Shown: piece after piece, positions 28,360 to 36,935 of the stretch
Position numbering within the stretch: position 1 is the first letter of the stretch
Layout: the number at the start of each line of letters is the position of its first letter
Assembly: GCF_017427765.1 (NCBI RefSeq)
Contig: NZ_JAFRSC010000033.1
Span: forward strand, 107,092-171,091
Direction of reading: 5' to 3'
DNA length: 64,000 nucleotides
Source of the DNA: Methanobrevibacter sp.
GTDB lineage: Archaea > Methanobacteriota > Methanobacteria > Methanobacteriales > Methanobacteriaceae
The notes under the pieces: model-generated
Told to the model about the DNA's origin: nothing
The model's input: the letters and a program-made list of their open reading frames with translations, nothing else
Databases searched by the model: none
Made by a program: the position numbers and the translations under genes

Positions 28360-29463
28360 ATGTCAGATGATAAACCAATAAATGCCATGTATGGCCAAAA
28401 AGTAAAATTAGACTTAGATAAAATTAAAAATAGAAAAAAAGAGGCTCCAGAAGCTAGTGAACCTCCTGTTGAAGAAGTCTCTCAAGAGCCAGTAGTTGAA
28501 GAAGTTCCTGTTGAGGAACCTGTTGTTGATGAGGTTGTTGAAGAGCCTGTTGTTGAAGAGCCTGTTGTTGAGGATGCTCCTGTTGAGGAACCTGTTGTTG
28601 ATGAGGTTGTTGAAGAGCCTGTTGTTGAGGAACCTGTTGAGGAACCTGTTGTTGATGAGCCTGTTGTTGAGGATGCTCCTGTTGAGGAACCTGTCGAAGA
28701 AAAAGCTGATGAAAAACCTGCAGATAAACCGGCAGAAAAGAATAATTCCAAACAGGTAGATAATTTGAAAAAGAAAATCAAAGAAAAAGATGAAAAATTA
28801 TCTAACCAATCCAGTGAGCTGAATTATTTAACAAATAAAATTATTCCAAAACTCAAAAAAGAAAATGCTGAGTTAAATAGATTAAAAGTTGAATTGACTG
28901 ATGCATTAGAAAAATCAACAAGAAAATACTTTGATCAATTAGATATTAATGCAGATTTAAGTAATAAAATAGGAAAACTCGGTGCAGAAAGTGCTGTAAA
29001 TAAAGTAAGGGCAGATAAATTAGAATCTGAAATTACTTCTATTCGTGAAGAACTTGAATCTAAAATTAATCATTATAAAGAGAAATTGGATTCAATTAAT
29101 ATTGTTGATATTAAAGAGGAAAATAAAAACTTAAATGCTGAAGTTGATGATCTTAAAGAAAAATTAGCTGATGCAAGAAAAGAAAACGTAACTCTTTCTG
29201 AAGAAGTTGACCAATTAAGAGCAGAACTCATTGAATTAGGAAATTACAAAGATGAAGTTGATGCTCAAAACAAAAAAGAAATTGAAGGATACAAAGAAGA
29301 AATCTCTTCACTTAAAACTCAACTTAAACTTAAAGAAAGCAGTTATGATAAATTATCTAATGAATCTAAAAGTAAAATCAGTGATTTAAATAACACTATT
29401 AATAAACTTGAAGAGGAATTGGAAAAGAAATCCAATAAAGGATTATTCAATAGATTAAGATGA
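28360..29463 (+). CDS. acidic repeat plus coiled-coil protein, unknown function
   Basis: A 367-aa protein I do not recognise. Residues about 1-30 are basic/lysine-rich. Residues about 35-115 are near-perfect repeats of Glu, Pro and Val units (PVVEE, PVVDEVVEE, VEDAPVEE). The remaining ~240 residues are heptad-rich and highly charged (long coiled coil, for example LKKKIKEKDEKLSNQ), ending FNRLR. No membrane segment or signal peptide is seen. The ATG at 28360 has GGTGA 5 nt upstream. A TATA-like TTTATATTG lies near 28302-28310. A structural or scaffold protein is the most that can be said. Confidence 0.75.
   Translation: MSDDKPINAMYGQKVKLDLDKIKNRKKEAPEASEPPVEEVSQEPVVEEVPVEEPVVDEVVEEPVVEEPVVEDAPVEEPVVDEVVEEPVVEEPVEEPVVDEPVVEDAPVEEPVEEKADEKPADKPAEKNNSKQVDNLKKKIKEKDEKLSNQSSELNYLTNKIIPKLKKENAELNRLKVELTDALEKSTRKYFDQLDINADLSNKIGKLGAESAVNKVRADKLESEITSIREELESKINHYKEKLDSINIVDIKEENKNLNAEVDDLKEKLADARKENVTLSEEVDQLRAELIELGNYKDEVDAQNKKEIEGYKEEISSLKTQLKLKESSYDKLSNESKSKISDLNNTINKLEEELEKKSNKGLFNRLR
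28507..28628 (+). repeat. 50-bp direct repeat inside the coiled-coil gene
   Basis: A 50-bp stretch beginning CCTGTTGAGGAACC at 28507-28556 is repeated exactly at 28579-28628, an offset of 72 bp or 24 codons. It is part of a longer low-complexity tract (about 28480-28700) and keeps the reading frame. Length change by recombination would add or remove whole repeat units. Confidence 0.85.
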
Positions 29464-29494
29464 TTAATTCATCTAATTTATTCTTTTTTTTAAT

Positions 29495-29965
29495 ATGACG
29501 GATGATAACTATTTCATGAATGAAGCTATTAAGGAAGCTGAAAAATCTTTATCTGAAGGAGGACTTCCAATAGGGGCGGTCTTAGTTAAAGATGATAAAA
29601 TCATATCCAGAGGCCATAACAGATTAATTCAAAACAATTCAGTTGTTTTACATGCTGAGATGGATGCACTTGAAAATGCCGGCCGTTTAAATTATGAAGA
29701 TTATATTAAATGCACATTATACACTACATTATCTCCCTGTCCGATGTGTTCGGGGGCAGTAATATTATATAACATTCCTCGTGTTGTCATTGGAGAAAAT
29801 ACGACTCTGCTGGGAGCGGAAAATTTTCTTGAGTGCAATAATGTTGAAGTTGTCGTTTTAAATGATATTCGATGTAGAGATTTATTTTTAAAGTTTACCT
29901 GCAACAATTCAGAAATCTGGGATGAGGAACTTGCAAAGGTTGGAAATACTACGGAGGTCAAATAA
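29495..29965 (+). CDS. cytosine deaminase-like zinc deaminase
   Basis: A 156-aa cytidine/deoxycytidylate deaminase-superfamily enzyme. The zinc motif is HAEMDALENAG at about residues 53-63 with TLSPCPMCSGA at about 76-86. The tail (VVIGENTTLLGAENFL, then VVVLNDIRC and a final segment with W) resembles yeast-type cytosine deaminase more than tRNA adenosine deaminase TadA. I therefore favour free cytosine or a related base as substrate. No Shine-Dalgarno is evident. It overlaps the next gene by 1 nt. Confidence 0.8.
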   Translation: MTDDNYFMNEAIKEAEKSLSEGGLPIGAVLVKDDKIISRGHNRLIQNNSVVLHAEMDALENAGRLNYEDYIKCTLYTTLSPCPMCSGAVILYNIPRVVIGENTTLLGAENFLECNNVEVVVLNDIRCRDLFLKFTCNNSEIWDEELAKVGNTTEVK

Positions 29966-30342
29966 TGGAAATTATAGTCACTGATGAGAGAGATGAAAGA
30001 TTCATAGATTTTTGTGATTCTTTTGGCTGTTCGATAACAGAGCCTCAAGTAGTTTTGCTTTTAATGAATTTTGGCAAACCTGTAGGTTGTACAAGTTTTA
30101 AAGTATATGATTCTGTTTCGGCTGAAATTACCACTCTTTTTTTAAATTCCTATGATGATAGGGACAGAATAGCTTACAAATTAATCAGGCAACTTGAAAA
30201 AATAGCTATTGATTATGAATTTAGCAGAATTCTGGTTAGTTTTGACAGCAAAGAGGATATCCTAATCGATATCTTTAAAAAATTGGATTATGAATTCATA
30301 GATGATGTTTGGATGGCTAAAGAATTCAAAAGTTTAATCTAA
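29965..30342 (+). CDS. GNAT-like acetyltransferase domain protein
   Basis: A 125-aa protein with the strand-helix order of GNAT acetyltransferases: VGCTSFKVYDSVSAEITTLFL in the middle, then RDRIAYKLIRQLEKIAIDY as the CoA-binding helix and a C-terminal FKKLDYEFIDDVWMAKEF. The usual Q/RxxGxG/A loop is replaced by DDRDRIA, so acetyl-CoA binding is not secure. Its ATG shares one base with the deaminase stop, pointing to a two-gene operon. Substrate unknown. Confidence 0.65.
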   Translation: MEIIVTDERDERFIDFCDSFGCSITEPQVVLLLMNFGKPVGCTSFKVYDSVSAEITTLFLNSYDDRDRIAYKLIRQLEKIAIDYEFSRILVSFDSKEDILIDIFKKLDYEFIDDVWMAKEFKSLI

Positions 30343-30354
30343 AAAAGAAAAATT

Positions 30355-30384
30355 AAAAGATTAAGCTTCCTGTCTTAATCTTTT
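30355..30384 (-). terminator. lysS terminator hairpin
   Basis: AAAAGATTAAG (30355-30365) and CTTAATCTTTT (30374-30384) form an 11-bp stem with an 8-nt loop. The lysS stop codon is within the stem, and T-rich sequence follows on the minus strand. The AT-rich stem may serve both convergent genes. Confidence 0.65.
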
Positions 30385-31944
30385 TACAACAAAATCTTTA
30401 TCTAAACTTAACAAGAATGATGCTGCTCTAGGGCCTTGTTTTTGACCAAGAATCATTTTGTAAATAGCTTGGAAACCTTTTTGAGGTTTTAATCCTTGAG
30501 CTTCTAGGATTTCATACATTGCATCATGTAATGCGGTTGCATCATTAAACTCAGTTGTTTCCATTAAATCAGCCAGATCAGATAAAAACTTGTTCTGTTC
30601 GTCTGTTAAAGGTAATTTTGGAATATTTTTAGTTTGAACTTGGAATTTAACAAATTTAGGAGCGTAAGTGTCTAACCAGTATTTTACATTGTCAACTCTT
30701 TCTCTGTATTGTGCAAGTTCAAGTTCGGTTAAATCACCAAATTCTTTATCTTTGAAGCTTTTAGTTAATTGTGAGTTCTTTTTAAGTATTGCAAAGATTT
30801 TTTCCAAATCATCGCCTGCAATTTGATAAGCATTGACCAAGAATCTGAATGGAGGTCTGAACGGTAGCAGACTTCCTTCATTGATTTGGACTATTTCATA
30901 GATTTCTTTGAATTTTCTTTCTTCTTTTTCGGATGGTGCTTCCACTTCATCATAGAATACTTTTTCTACAGTATCAAATTGGTCAATGAAGTCTAAATAA
31001 GGCATTTTTGGTGAGAAATCTTTTGCCTTCATAGGTTTTGACCTGAATAGATAATAGTGAAGACTTTCAGCAGGTCCGATTTTTAACCATTCGTCAGGTG
31101 CGAAGAATACTCCGTGGGATTTACTCATTGCTTCACCGTCTAGGGTAATCCATTCGTATGGCACTGGATAAGGTGCAGGGTAATCAAAGATTTTTTCAGA
31201 TATTACGCTACTTACGTCGTATGATCCGCCGCTTGCTGCATGGTCTTTTCCGAATGGTTCGCATGTGGTTCCGAATATTTTCCATCTTGCAGCCCATTCC
31301 ACTCTCCATGTGAGTTTACCGTTTCCGGATTTAATGTCCATTTCACCTTCGTGGCCGCATTCACATCTGTATTTGATGATGTCTCCGTCATAATCATAAG
31401 CCTGTGTGGTATTTACTCTGCCACATTCATCACAGATTGGGTTGTATGGCAACCAGTCATCAGCTAAAGGTTCTCTTCTGTATTGGTTAAAGATTTCTTT
31501 AATCTCTTCAACTTTTTCTAAGGATGTTCTGATGTAATCGTTATAAACTCCTGATTTATACATTTCAAAACCGGATTTGGCTTCCATTTCTATTCCATAG
31601 TCGTCCATAACTGAAAGCAGAGGTTTTTCAAAGTGTTCTACAAAGTTTGCGCAACATCCGTCAGGACATGGAATCATTGAATATGGCATTCCTAAGTATT
31701 TGTCATAATCATCAGGTAATGGATATGGAACTTTTCTTAATGGGTCGTGGTCATCAGCAATCCATATTGTTTTAGCTTTTTTTCCTTTTTCTCTTAATTT
31801 CTTTCCAATTCCGTTAGCTACAAATATGTCGCAAGAGTTTCCAATATGTATTGAACCAGAAATTGAGGTTCCACTTGCAATGATATGTTCTTCTACATCC
31901 ATTTTACTTAATTCATTAGCTATGTTTTCAATCCAATGTGTCAT
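30361..31944 (-). CDS. lysS: lysyl-tRNA synthetase, class I
   Basis: A 527-aa class I LysRS, the form used by many archaea. The HIGH-type motif is HIGNSCD at about residues 33-39 and the KMSKS-type motif is EAMSKSHG at about 277-284. A zinc-ribbon insertion has CDECGRV and CECGHEG at about 173-203. Length is typical. GGTGAA precedes the ATG at 31944. It has a hairpin terminator. Confidence 0.96.
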   Translation of the reverse strand: MTHWIENIANELSKMDVEEHIIASGTSISGSIHIGNSCDIFVANGIGKKLREKGKKAKTIWIADDHDPLRKVPYPLPDDYDKYLGMPYSMIPCPDGCCANFVEHFEKPLLSVMDDYGIEMEAKSGFEMYKSGVYNDYIRTSLEKVEEIKEIFNQYRREPLADDWLPYNPICDECGRVNTTQAYDYDGDIIKYRCECGHEGEMDIKSGNGKLTWRVEWAARWKIFGTTCEPFGKDHAASGGSYDVSSVISEKIFDYPAPYPVPYEWITLDGEAMSKSHGVFFAPDEWLKIGPAESLHYYLFRSKPMKAKDFSPKMPYLDFIDQFDTVEKVFYDEVEAPSEKEERKFKEIYEIVQINEGSLLPFRPPFRFLVNAYQIAGDDLEKIFAILKKNSQLTKSFKDKEFGDLTELELAQYRERVDNVKYWLDTYAPKFVKFQVQTKNIPKLPLTDEQNKFLSDLADLMETTEFNDATALHDAMYEILEAQGLKPQKGFQAIYKMILGQKQGPRAASFLLSLDKDFVVKRLRQEA

Positions 31945-32023
31945 CTATATTCACCGTTATTTATAAAAAAATTATCATTAAAATAAGATTATAGTAATAT
32001 TATCTAATTATTAATATAAAAAG

Positions 32024-32042
32024 ATTAGTTAAATTAACTAAC
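32024..32042 (-). terminator. pan terminator hairpin
   Basis: TTAGTTAA (32025-32032) and TTAACTAA (32034-32041) form an imperfect-loop palindrome containing the pan stop codon, with a T-run beyond it on the minus strand. The loop is very short, so the outer pairs only may form. Confidence 0.4.
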
Positions 32043-33224
32043 CTTGATATTTCCTAAAATTTTATCAATTGCATCTAAGAAATCCTTGGAAATTATTTTT
32101 TTCCTCTCGGACCGTATTGCAAACATCCCAGCTTCTGTACAAACGGCTTTCAAATCAGCTCCTGAAAATCCTTCGGTGATTTCACTTATTGTATCAAAAT
32201 CAATGTTTTCATCTAATTTCATTCTTGAAGTGTGTATATTTAGGATTTTTTCTCTGCTGATTTTGTTAGGATTTGGAACTTCGATTGTCCTGTCAAACCT
32301 GCCGGGTCTTAGGAGCGCTTCATCTAAAATATCTGGTCTGTTGGTTGCTCCAATTATTCCAATATCTCCCCTTGATTCAAATCCATCAAGTTCGGCTAAT
32401 AATTGCATTAATGTTCTTTGAACTTCCCTGTCGGCTCCTTCACTGCTTCCGACTCTTTTGGTTCCGATGGCATCTATCTCATCAATGAATATTATTGCAG
32501 GTGATTTTTCTTTGGCCATATCGAAAACATCACGCACTATTCTAGAACCTTCCCCTAAGTATTTGTTAACAAATTCGGAAGCAACAACCTTGATGAATGT
32601 TGCGTTGGTTTCATTTGCCACGGCTTTTGCAAGTAAAGTTTTACCGGTTCCTGGAGGTCCGTAAAGTAAAATTCCTTTTGGAGGGTCAATACCGATTTCC
32701 TCAAATATTTCAGGTTTTTTGATTGGAAGCTCAACAGTTTCTTTTATTTCGACAATTTGATTCTCAAGCCCTCCAATGTCTTCGTATGTAACATCTGGTT
32801 TTTCGTCAATTTCCATTGCACTTACGTCCTTATCTTTTTTTGCTGGAAATACGTTAACTACTGTTAAGCTATTTTGATTTAGCGCTACTCTTGCTCCAGG
32901 TTCAAGCAATTCCTTATTAATTGATCCTGGGTAGTTTACTAAAAATTCATGGCCGACATTACCTTTAATTCCGACCTGATTGTTGTCGAATACTTCGGTT
33001 ATAGTTGCAAGAATTAATGGTGTTTTCTTAAATGAGTTGATTTCGCCTTTCAGTTCTTTGATTTTGCCTTCCAGTTGTCTGTTGCTGATATTTGCCTTGA
33101 GTTGTTCTCCTTCAAGGTTTCTTACTTTGTCCATTAATTCGTCTTTGGCTTTTGAATTTTCTTTCTTTAAAGTTTCAATTGTTTCGATTAATTCCTTTTT
33201 TGATGCTTCATTAATTGATTCCAT
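32034..33224 (-). CDS. pan: proteasome-activating nucleotidase PAN
   Basis: A 396-aa AAA ATPase that unfolds and feeds proteins to the 20S proteasome. An N-terminal coiled coil (about residues 1-70) and an OB domain ([14 protein letters not shown]) precede the AAA module. Walker A is [15 protein letters not shown] at about 186-200, Walker B is [12 protein letters not shown] near 241-252, and the arginine-finger region is RPGRFDR. The C terminus ends GNIKVS and shows no HbYX motif. I start at 33224 because GGGGAT lies just upstream of that ATG; the frame extends further to 33248. Confidence 0.92.
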   Translation of the reverse strand: MESINEASKKELIETIETLKKENSKAKDELMDKVRNLEGEQLKANISNRQLEGKIKELKGEINSFKKTPLILATITEVFDNNQVGIKGNVGHEFLVNYPGSINKELLEPGARVALNQNSLTVVNVFPAKKDKDVSAMEIDEKPDVTYEDIGGLENQIVEIKETVELPIKKPEIFEEIGIDPPKGILLYGPPGTGKTLLAKAVANETNATFIKVVASEFVNKYLGEGSRIVRDVFDMAKEKSPAIIFIDEIDAIGTKRVGSSEGADREVQRTLMQLLAELDGFESRGDIGIIGATNRPDILDEALLRPGRFDRTIEVPNPNKISREKILNIHTSRMKLDENIDFDTISEITEGFSGADLKAVCTEAGMFAIRSERKKIISKDFLDAIDKILGNIKVS

Positions 33225-33293
33225 TTTATCCCCTTTTTCATATAACATATGTTTTATTAAACCTTAAAATTATTGGTGGGGTGGTGAAATGGA

Positions 33294-33383
33294 ATGATGT
33301 TAAGCTCAAAATCAAGAGTTGATGATGTATCATTAAGTAATTATCGGTTGGTGGTGTATATTCAAAAAAAGAAAGGAAAATAG
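33294..33383 (+). other. possible 29-aa ORF opposite pan promoter
   Basis: An ATG-ATG start at 33294 is preceded by GGTGGGGTGGTGA about 8 nt upstream. It is followed by 29 codons encoding mostly polar residues and ending KKKGK before TAG at 33381. No family resemblance is seen and length is short, so it may be chance. It occupies the intergenic region that must hold the pan promoter. Confidence 0.2.
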
Positions 33384-33400
33384 ATAGGAATCTATCTATT
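33379..33400 (-). terminator. thiC terminator hairpin
   Basis: AATAGATAG (33379-33387) and CTATCTATT (33392-33400) form a 9-bp stem with loop GAAT. The thiC stop codon lies in the stem, and TTTTCC plus a T-run follow on the minus strand. Confidence 0.65.
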
Positions 33401-34694
33401 TGATGAGGTCAGAGTCGGATTGGTCTAACCATTCGTTAACGATTTTTACTGCACAGAAGTTACCGCACATTGTACATGTGTCTTCTTCTTCAGGAGGTCT
33501 TTGGTCTCTTTTTGCACGCGCAGCTTCTGGGAACATTGCACATTCATATTGTGCTTCCCAATCAAGTTTTTTACGAGCTTCAGCCATTGCTAAATCTTGT
33601 GAACCATCAATTTGGCCTGTTGCTAAGTCTCCAGCGTAAGCTCCAATTTTGGTAGCAATTACACCTTCTCTTACGTCATCAGGATTTGGTAAAGCGAGGT
33701 GTTCTGCAGGAGTTACATAACAGATGAAGTCTGCTCCAGCTTTAGCTGAGGATGCTGCACCGATTGCAGATACGATGTGGTCGTAGCCAGGTGCTACATC
33801 ACATACAATAGGTCCTAACATATAGAAAGGAGCATTTGAACACATTTTCTTTTGAATCATTACGTTTGTTGGAATTTCGTTAATTGGAATGTGTCCAGGT
33901 CCTTCAATCATACATTGTACTCCAGCTTCACGGGATCTGTCAATTAATTCTCCTAAAATGATCAATTCTTGTATTTGTGCCCTGTCAGTTGAATCAGCAA
34001 TAGACCCTGCTCTCATACCGTTAGCAAGTGAAAGAACAACGTCATGTTCTTTAGCAATTTCTAAAACATAATCAAAGTTAGCATATAATGGATTTTCTTT
34101 TTCGTTTTCTACAATCCATCCTGACATGAATGAACCTCCTCTGGAAACAAGTCCGGTTACACGACCTTGTCTTTTGAGTCTGGTTAATGTTTCAATGTTA
34201 ATACTACTGTGAACTGCCATAAAGTCAATACCATCTTTAGCTTGTTTTTCGATGGTGTTAAATAAATCGTCTTCAGTCATGTAAATTACAGAACCGTCTC
34301 TTCTGATACTTTCGATAGCTGCCTGATAAACAGGTACTGAACCTACTGGTAAAGGAGACATGTCCAATACTCTTCTTCTTATTACATCTAAGTCTCCGCC
34401 GATACTTAATTCCATTAAACAGTCTGCACCGTTATCAATAGCGATTTGTGCTTTCAATACTTCTTCATCAAAATTAACAATATCGGTTGAAGTTCCGACA
34501 GTTGCGTTTACTTTTGTTCTTAATCCTGCACCAATACCTGAAGCTTCAATATCTCTATTAACGTTACTTGGTATTACGATAGTACCTTCAGCCACTGATT
34601 TTAAAATAAAGTCTTCTGAAACATTTTCTATTTCTGCCACATGTTTCATTTCATCGGTTAAAATACCTTTTTTTGCATCACTAATTTGTGTCAT
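33396..34694 (-). CDS. thiC: phosphomethylpyrimidine synthase ThiC
   Basis: A 432-aa radical SAM enzyme making HMP-P from aminoimidazole ribotide for thiamine. The C-terminal [4Fe-4S] motif [12 protein letters not shown] is at about residues 407-418, the non-canonical CxxC-x4-C of ThiC. Other family blocks are [15 protein letters not shown] and [17 protein letters not shown]. Length matches the shorter archaeal and anaerobe type. GAGGGATGA precedes the ATG. No THI-box riboswitch is obvious upstream. Confidence 0.96.
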   Translation of the reverse strand: MTQISDAKKGILTDEMKHVAEIENVSEDFILKSVAEGTIVIPSNVNRDIEASGIGAGLRTKVNATVGTSTDIVNFDEEVLKAQIAIDNGADCLMELSIGGDLDVIRRRVLDMSPLPVGSVPVYQAAIESIRRDGSVIYMTEDDLFNTIEKQAKDGIDFMAVHSSINIETLTRLKRQGRVTGLVSRGGSFMSGWIVENEKENPLYANFDYVLEIAKEHDVVLSLANGMRAGSIADSTDRAQIQELIILGELIDRSREAGVQCMIEGPGHIPINEIPTNVMIQKKMCSNAPFYMLGPIVCDVAPGYDHIVSAIGAASSAKAGADFICYVTPAEHLALPNPDDVREGVIATKIGAYAGDLATGQIDGSQDLAMAEARKKLDWEAQYECAMFPEAARAKRDQRPPEEEDTCTMCGNFCAVKIVNEWLDQSDSDLIK

Positions 34695-34821
34695 CTAATC
34701 ATCCCTCAAATAAGATTTATAACAGTCAAATTTATTTTAAAATATTCTCACAATATTTGATAATCACTTATTTTTATTTAATAGTATTTAAATTAATAGG
34801 ATTTTTTGTAAATCTAGTTTT

Positions 34822-34841
34822 ATTGATATATATAAATCAAT
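34822..34841. promoter_or_regulatory. TATA box of thiC flanked by inverted repeat
   Basis: ATTGAT (34822-34827) and ATCAAT (34836-34841) flank an AT core that on the minus strand reads as a TATA box (TTTATATATATC). It is about 130 nt upstream of thiC. Either a repressor site or ordinary AT-rich promoter sequence. Confidence 0.35.
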
Positions 34842-34929
34842 TTTTAAAAAATAAGTAATGTCAATTTTTAAATATTAAATTAAAGGCATATTGATAAAAA
34901 TAAAGTTAACTTTAAAAAAAAGTAAAAAA

Positions 34930-34953
34930 GAATAGAATTAGTAAAATCTATTC
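34930..34953 (-). terminator. terminator hairpin of the PfkB-family kinase gene
   Basis: GAATAGA (34930-34936) and TCTATTC (34947-34953) pair around a 10-nt loop. The stop codon is in the loop. TTTTTTAC and more T's follow on the minus strand. Confidence 0.5.
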
Positions 34954-35852
34954 ATTCTTTCAAATGCATCATCAAAGGTTGGCATGTTTGTTTGACATCC
35001 TTGATGTTCAATAATGAATGATGATACAGTTGATGCAAATTTAGCGGATTCTTCAAGAGATTCTCCATTCAGGAATCTTGATAAAAATCCTGCTCGGTAT
35101 GAGTCTCCAGCTCCAGTTGGGTCAACAACGTCTGTTTTAATTGCATCGATTTTTATCTTTTCTTCGCTGGAATATATTTCACTGCCGTTGGATCCGCATG
35201 TTTTGACAATTATTTTAGGGCCTAATTCTCTAAGACCATCCAAATCGATTTCTAAAGCACTTAATATTCTTTCGATTTCATGATGGTTTCCAAAAAGAAT
35301 GGTTGTATTTTGCAAAACATCCCTTAATTTTTTGGTTTCATACATTCCAAGGTCTTGGCCAGGATCAAAAGAGACAAGCAAATCTTCATTTTTTGCCTCT
35401 TCGGAGCATTTCCAGTTGAAATCCGGGTCACCTGTGGCCAAATGAATGGCTTCAACATTTTTTATTGCGGAAGTAGGTACTTTACTTTCTGCAAATTCAC
35501 GTGCTGCACCCCAGTAGAAATAACTGATTTGGTCATCGTTATCATCTGTTAAGACAAATGCTGTAGGTGTGGCTTCGCCTGGAACAATAATAAGGGAATC
35601 TGTGTCAATGCCTAAATTCTGCATATGTTCGAAGTATTCTGTCTTTTTAAAATCACCACCAACAGCTGAAACCAAAGAAGTTTTTAATCCTAATTTAGCT
35701 CCAACACATGCTACATTAGCTGCTGCCCCACCATTGAATGTTTTCATTTTGGTAATTGGTGCTGAAAAGTTTGCTTTTGGAAATTCCGGCACTCTAATAA
35801 TGTAATCATGAGCAGAGTGACCAATTGCTAGTAAATCTCTGTTTTTAACCAT
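34938..35852 (-). CDS. PfkB-family sugar/nucleoside kinase
   Basis: A 304-aa ribokinase-fold kinase. The phosphate-transfer signature DPTGAGDSYRAGF is at about residues 241-253 with the catalytic aspartate in GAGD, and the N-terminal FNGGAAANVACVGAKLG block at about 40-56 is the substrate lid region. Archaeal relatives include nucleoside kinases and ribokinases, so the substrate is uncertain. Only weak GGCGAT precedes the ATG. A palindromic ACACATC/GATGTGT element lies upstream. Confidence 0.88.
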   Translation of the reverse strand: MVKNRDLLAIGHSAHDYIIRVPEFPKANFSAPITKMKTFNGGAAANVACVGAKLGLKTSLVSAVGGDFKKTEYFEHMQNLGIDTDSLIIVPGEATPTAFVLTDDNDDQISYFYWGAAREFAESKVPTSAIKNVEAIHLATGDPDFNWKCSEEAKNEDLLVSFDPGQDLGMYETKKLRDVLQNTTILFGNHHEIERILSALEIDLDGLRELGPKIIVKTCGSNGSEIYSSEEKIKIDAIKTDVVDPTGAGDSYRAGFLSRFLNGESLEESAKFASTVSSFIIEHQGCQTNMPTFDDAFERMNRFY

Positions 35853-35915
35853 AATATCGCCTTTTTGTTCTTCAATTTAATATTGTATCTTATTGTTATT
35901 TAATGTTTTGAAAGT

Positions 35916-35933
35916 ACACATCGGAGGATGTGT
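35916..35933. promoter_or_regulatory. palindrome upstream of the PfkB kinase
   Basis: ACACATC (35916-35922) and GATGTGT (35927-35933) are perfect 7-bp arms around GGAG. A second inverted pair ACAC-TT-GTGT is at 35942-35951. On the minus strand a TATA-like element (about 35957-35966) precedes both, so they fall around the expected start site of the kinase transcript. Confidence 0.45.
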
Positions 35934-35987
35934 GAAAAATCACACTTGTGTAAAAATAATATATATCTTTAATTAATTTCACTTTTG

Positions 35988-36009
35988 CCAAGAGCATTTG
36001 ATAAGTAAT
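35988..36009 (-). repeat. 22-nt repeat copy 2, 3' of ModE-like gene
   Basis: On the minus strand ATTACTTATCAAATGCTCTT followed by GG, starting directly after the stop of the regulator gene. It matches 24860-24881 at 20 of 22 positions. Confidence 0.45.
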
Positions 36010-36876
36010 TTATAAGGGTTCAAAGCCCTGATTTTTTATTTCGTCCTGGCCGTCATTTAACAGATAATCGATAAATTCATCGACTTCAGCTTTATCTTCG
36101 TTAACTTTAATTAAACTAATCACATGTCTTGTGTCGAATCTTAAAAGTTCATTTCCTTTAAAATAACTAGCATTTAAAAAACAGTTTAAGTTTTGTGAGT
36201 TTCTCACTAGCTTGAAAGCGTCAAACTGTGAATTAACCTTATATTTGATGTTATAATTTATATCGTAATGTTTCAGTGTATTCCATGCAAGCCTTTGCGC
36301 TGAGCCGGTGACATTAACAAAATCCAGATTGTTTAAATCTGCAATACTTTTAACTTCCGCACTGTTCGGGCTTGAGATTAAGACGAGATGGTCATAAGCT
36401 ATTGGTGTAAAGTCAATATCTCTTTCATATGCTATTAAAGGATCGTCTAATGTTAAAATATCAACAGCTCCTCTTTTAGCCAGTTCAAATGCATCTCTAT
36501 CGCTGCTGCTGTAGATGTTGGTGTTGAATGGGTGTTTTATGGTTTCTAAAAGTCCCGAACTGATGTGGCCTCCGGCAATGTTGATGTTGCTTGTTTTTTC
36601 AATTTTTATTACATATTTCTGGAATTCTTCCAATAATTGCAGTCCATTTTTTGTAAGAATTGTCCCATTGCCTACTTTTTCTGTTATTTTGAAGCCTAAT
36701 TTATCTTCTGCTTTAAGTAATCTTCTATTAAAAACAGTATGTGAAATATTTAACTCTTTAGCAGATTTTCTTTGGGATTTTGTTCGAGATAAAGATTCTA
36801 GACTTTGGTATAACTTATAGTCATAAATGTTACCATTTATATCCAAGCTTATAAGTCCCCTACTTTGTAATTTCAT
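36010..36876 (-). CDS. ModE-like HTH regulator with periplasmic-binding-type sensor domain
   Basis: A 288-aa transcription factor. A winged HTH of ModE/LysR type is at about residues 20-90 (RKSAKELNISHTVFNRRLLKAEDKLG, then TKNGLQLLEEF). The rest resembles a type-2 periplasmic binding fold used as a ligand sensor (NIAGGHISSGLLE, VDILTLDDPLIAYERDI, FVNVTGSAQR). Nearby fdhD, an ABC importer and FmdE suggest molybdate or tungstate sensing; this is inference. Start is uncertain. A TATA-like box at 36881-36889 is only about 5 nt before this ATG, and a TTG at 36846 with AGGGGA upstream gives a shorter protein that fits that promoter better. Confidence 0.75.
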   Translation of the reverse strand: MKLQSRGLISLDINGNIYDYKLYQSLESLSRTKSQRKSAKELNISHTVFNRRLLKAEDKLGFKITEKVGNGTILTKNGLQLLEEFQKYVIKIEKTSNINIAGGHISSGLLETIKHPFNTNIYSSSDRDAFELAKRGAVDILTLDDPLIAYERDIDFTPIAYDHLVLISSPNSAEVKSIADLNNLDFVNVTGSAQRLAWNTLKHYDINYNIKYKVNSQFDAFKLVRNSQNLNCFLNASYFKGNELLRFDTRHVISLIKVNEDKAEVDEFIDYLLNDGQDEIKNQGFEPL

Positions 36877-36935
36877 TAATTATATATAAAGATTAAATCA
36901 AATATAATAATAACTATTTTTGGGATTAAGATAAA

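Noticed and set aside
28480..28700. Possible CRISPR-like repeat array
   Set aside because: Repeats have no constant spacer pattern, keep the reading frame and encode an amino-acid repeat. No CRISPR array or cas gene is seen in the window.
28482..28781. Long Ser/Thr/Gly-repeat frame on the minus strand
   Set aside because: It is the antisense shadow of the Glu/Pro/Val repeat in the coiled-coil gene at 28360-29463 and has no ribosome site.
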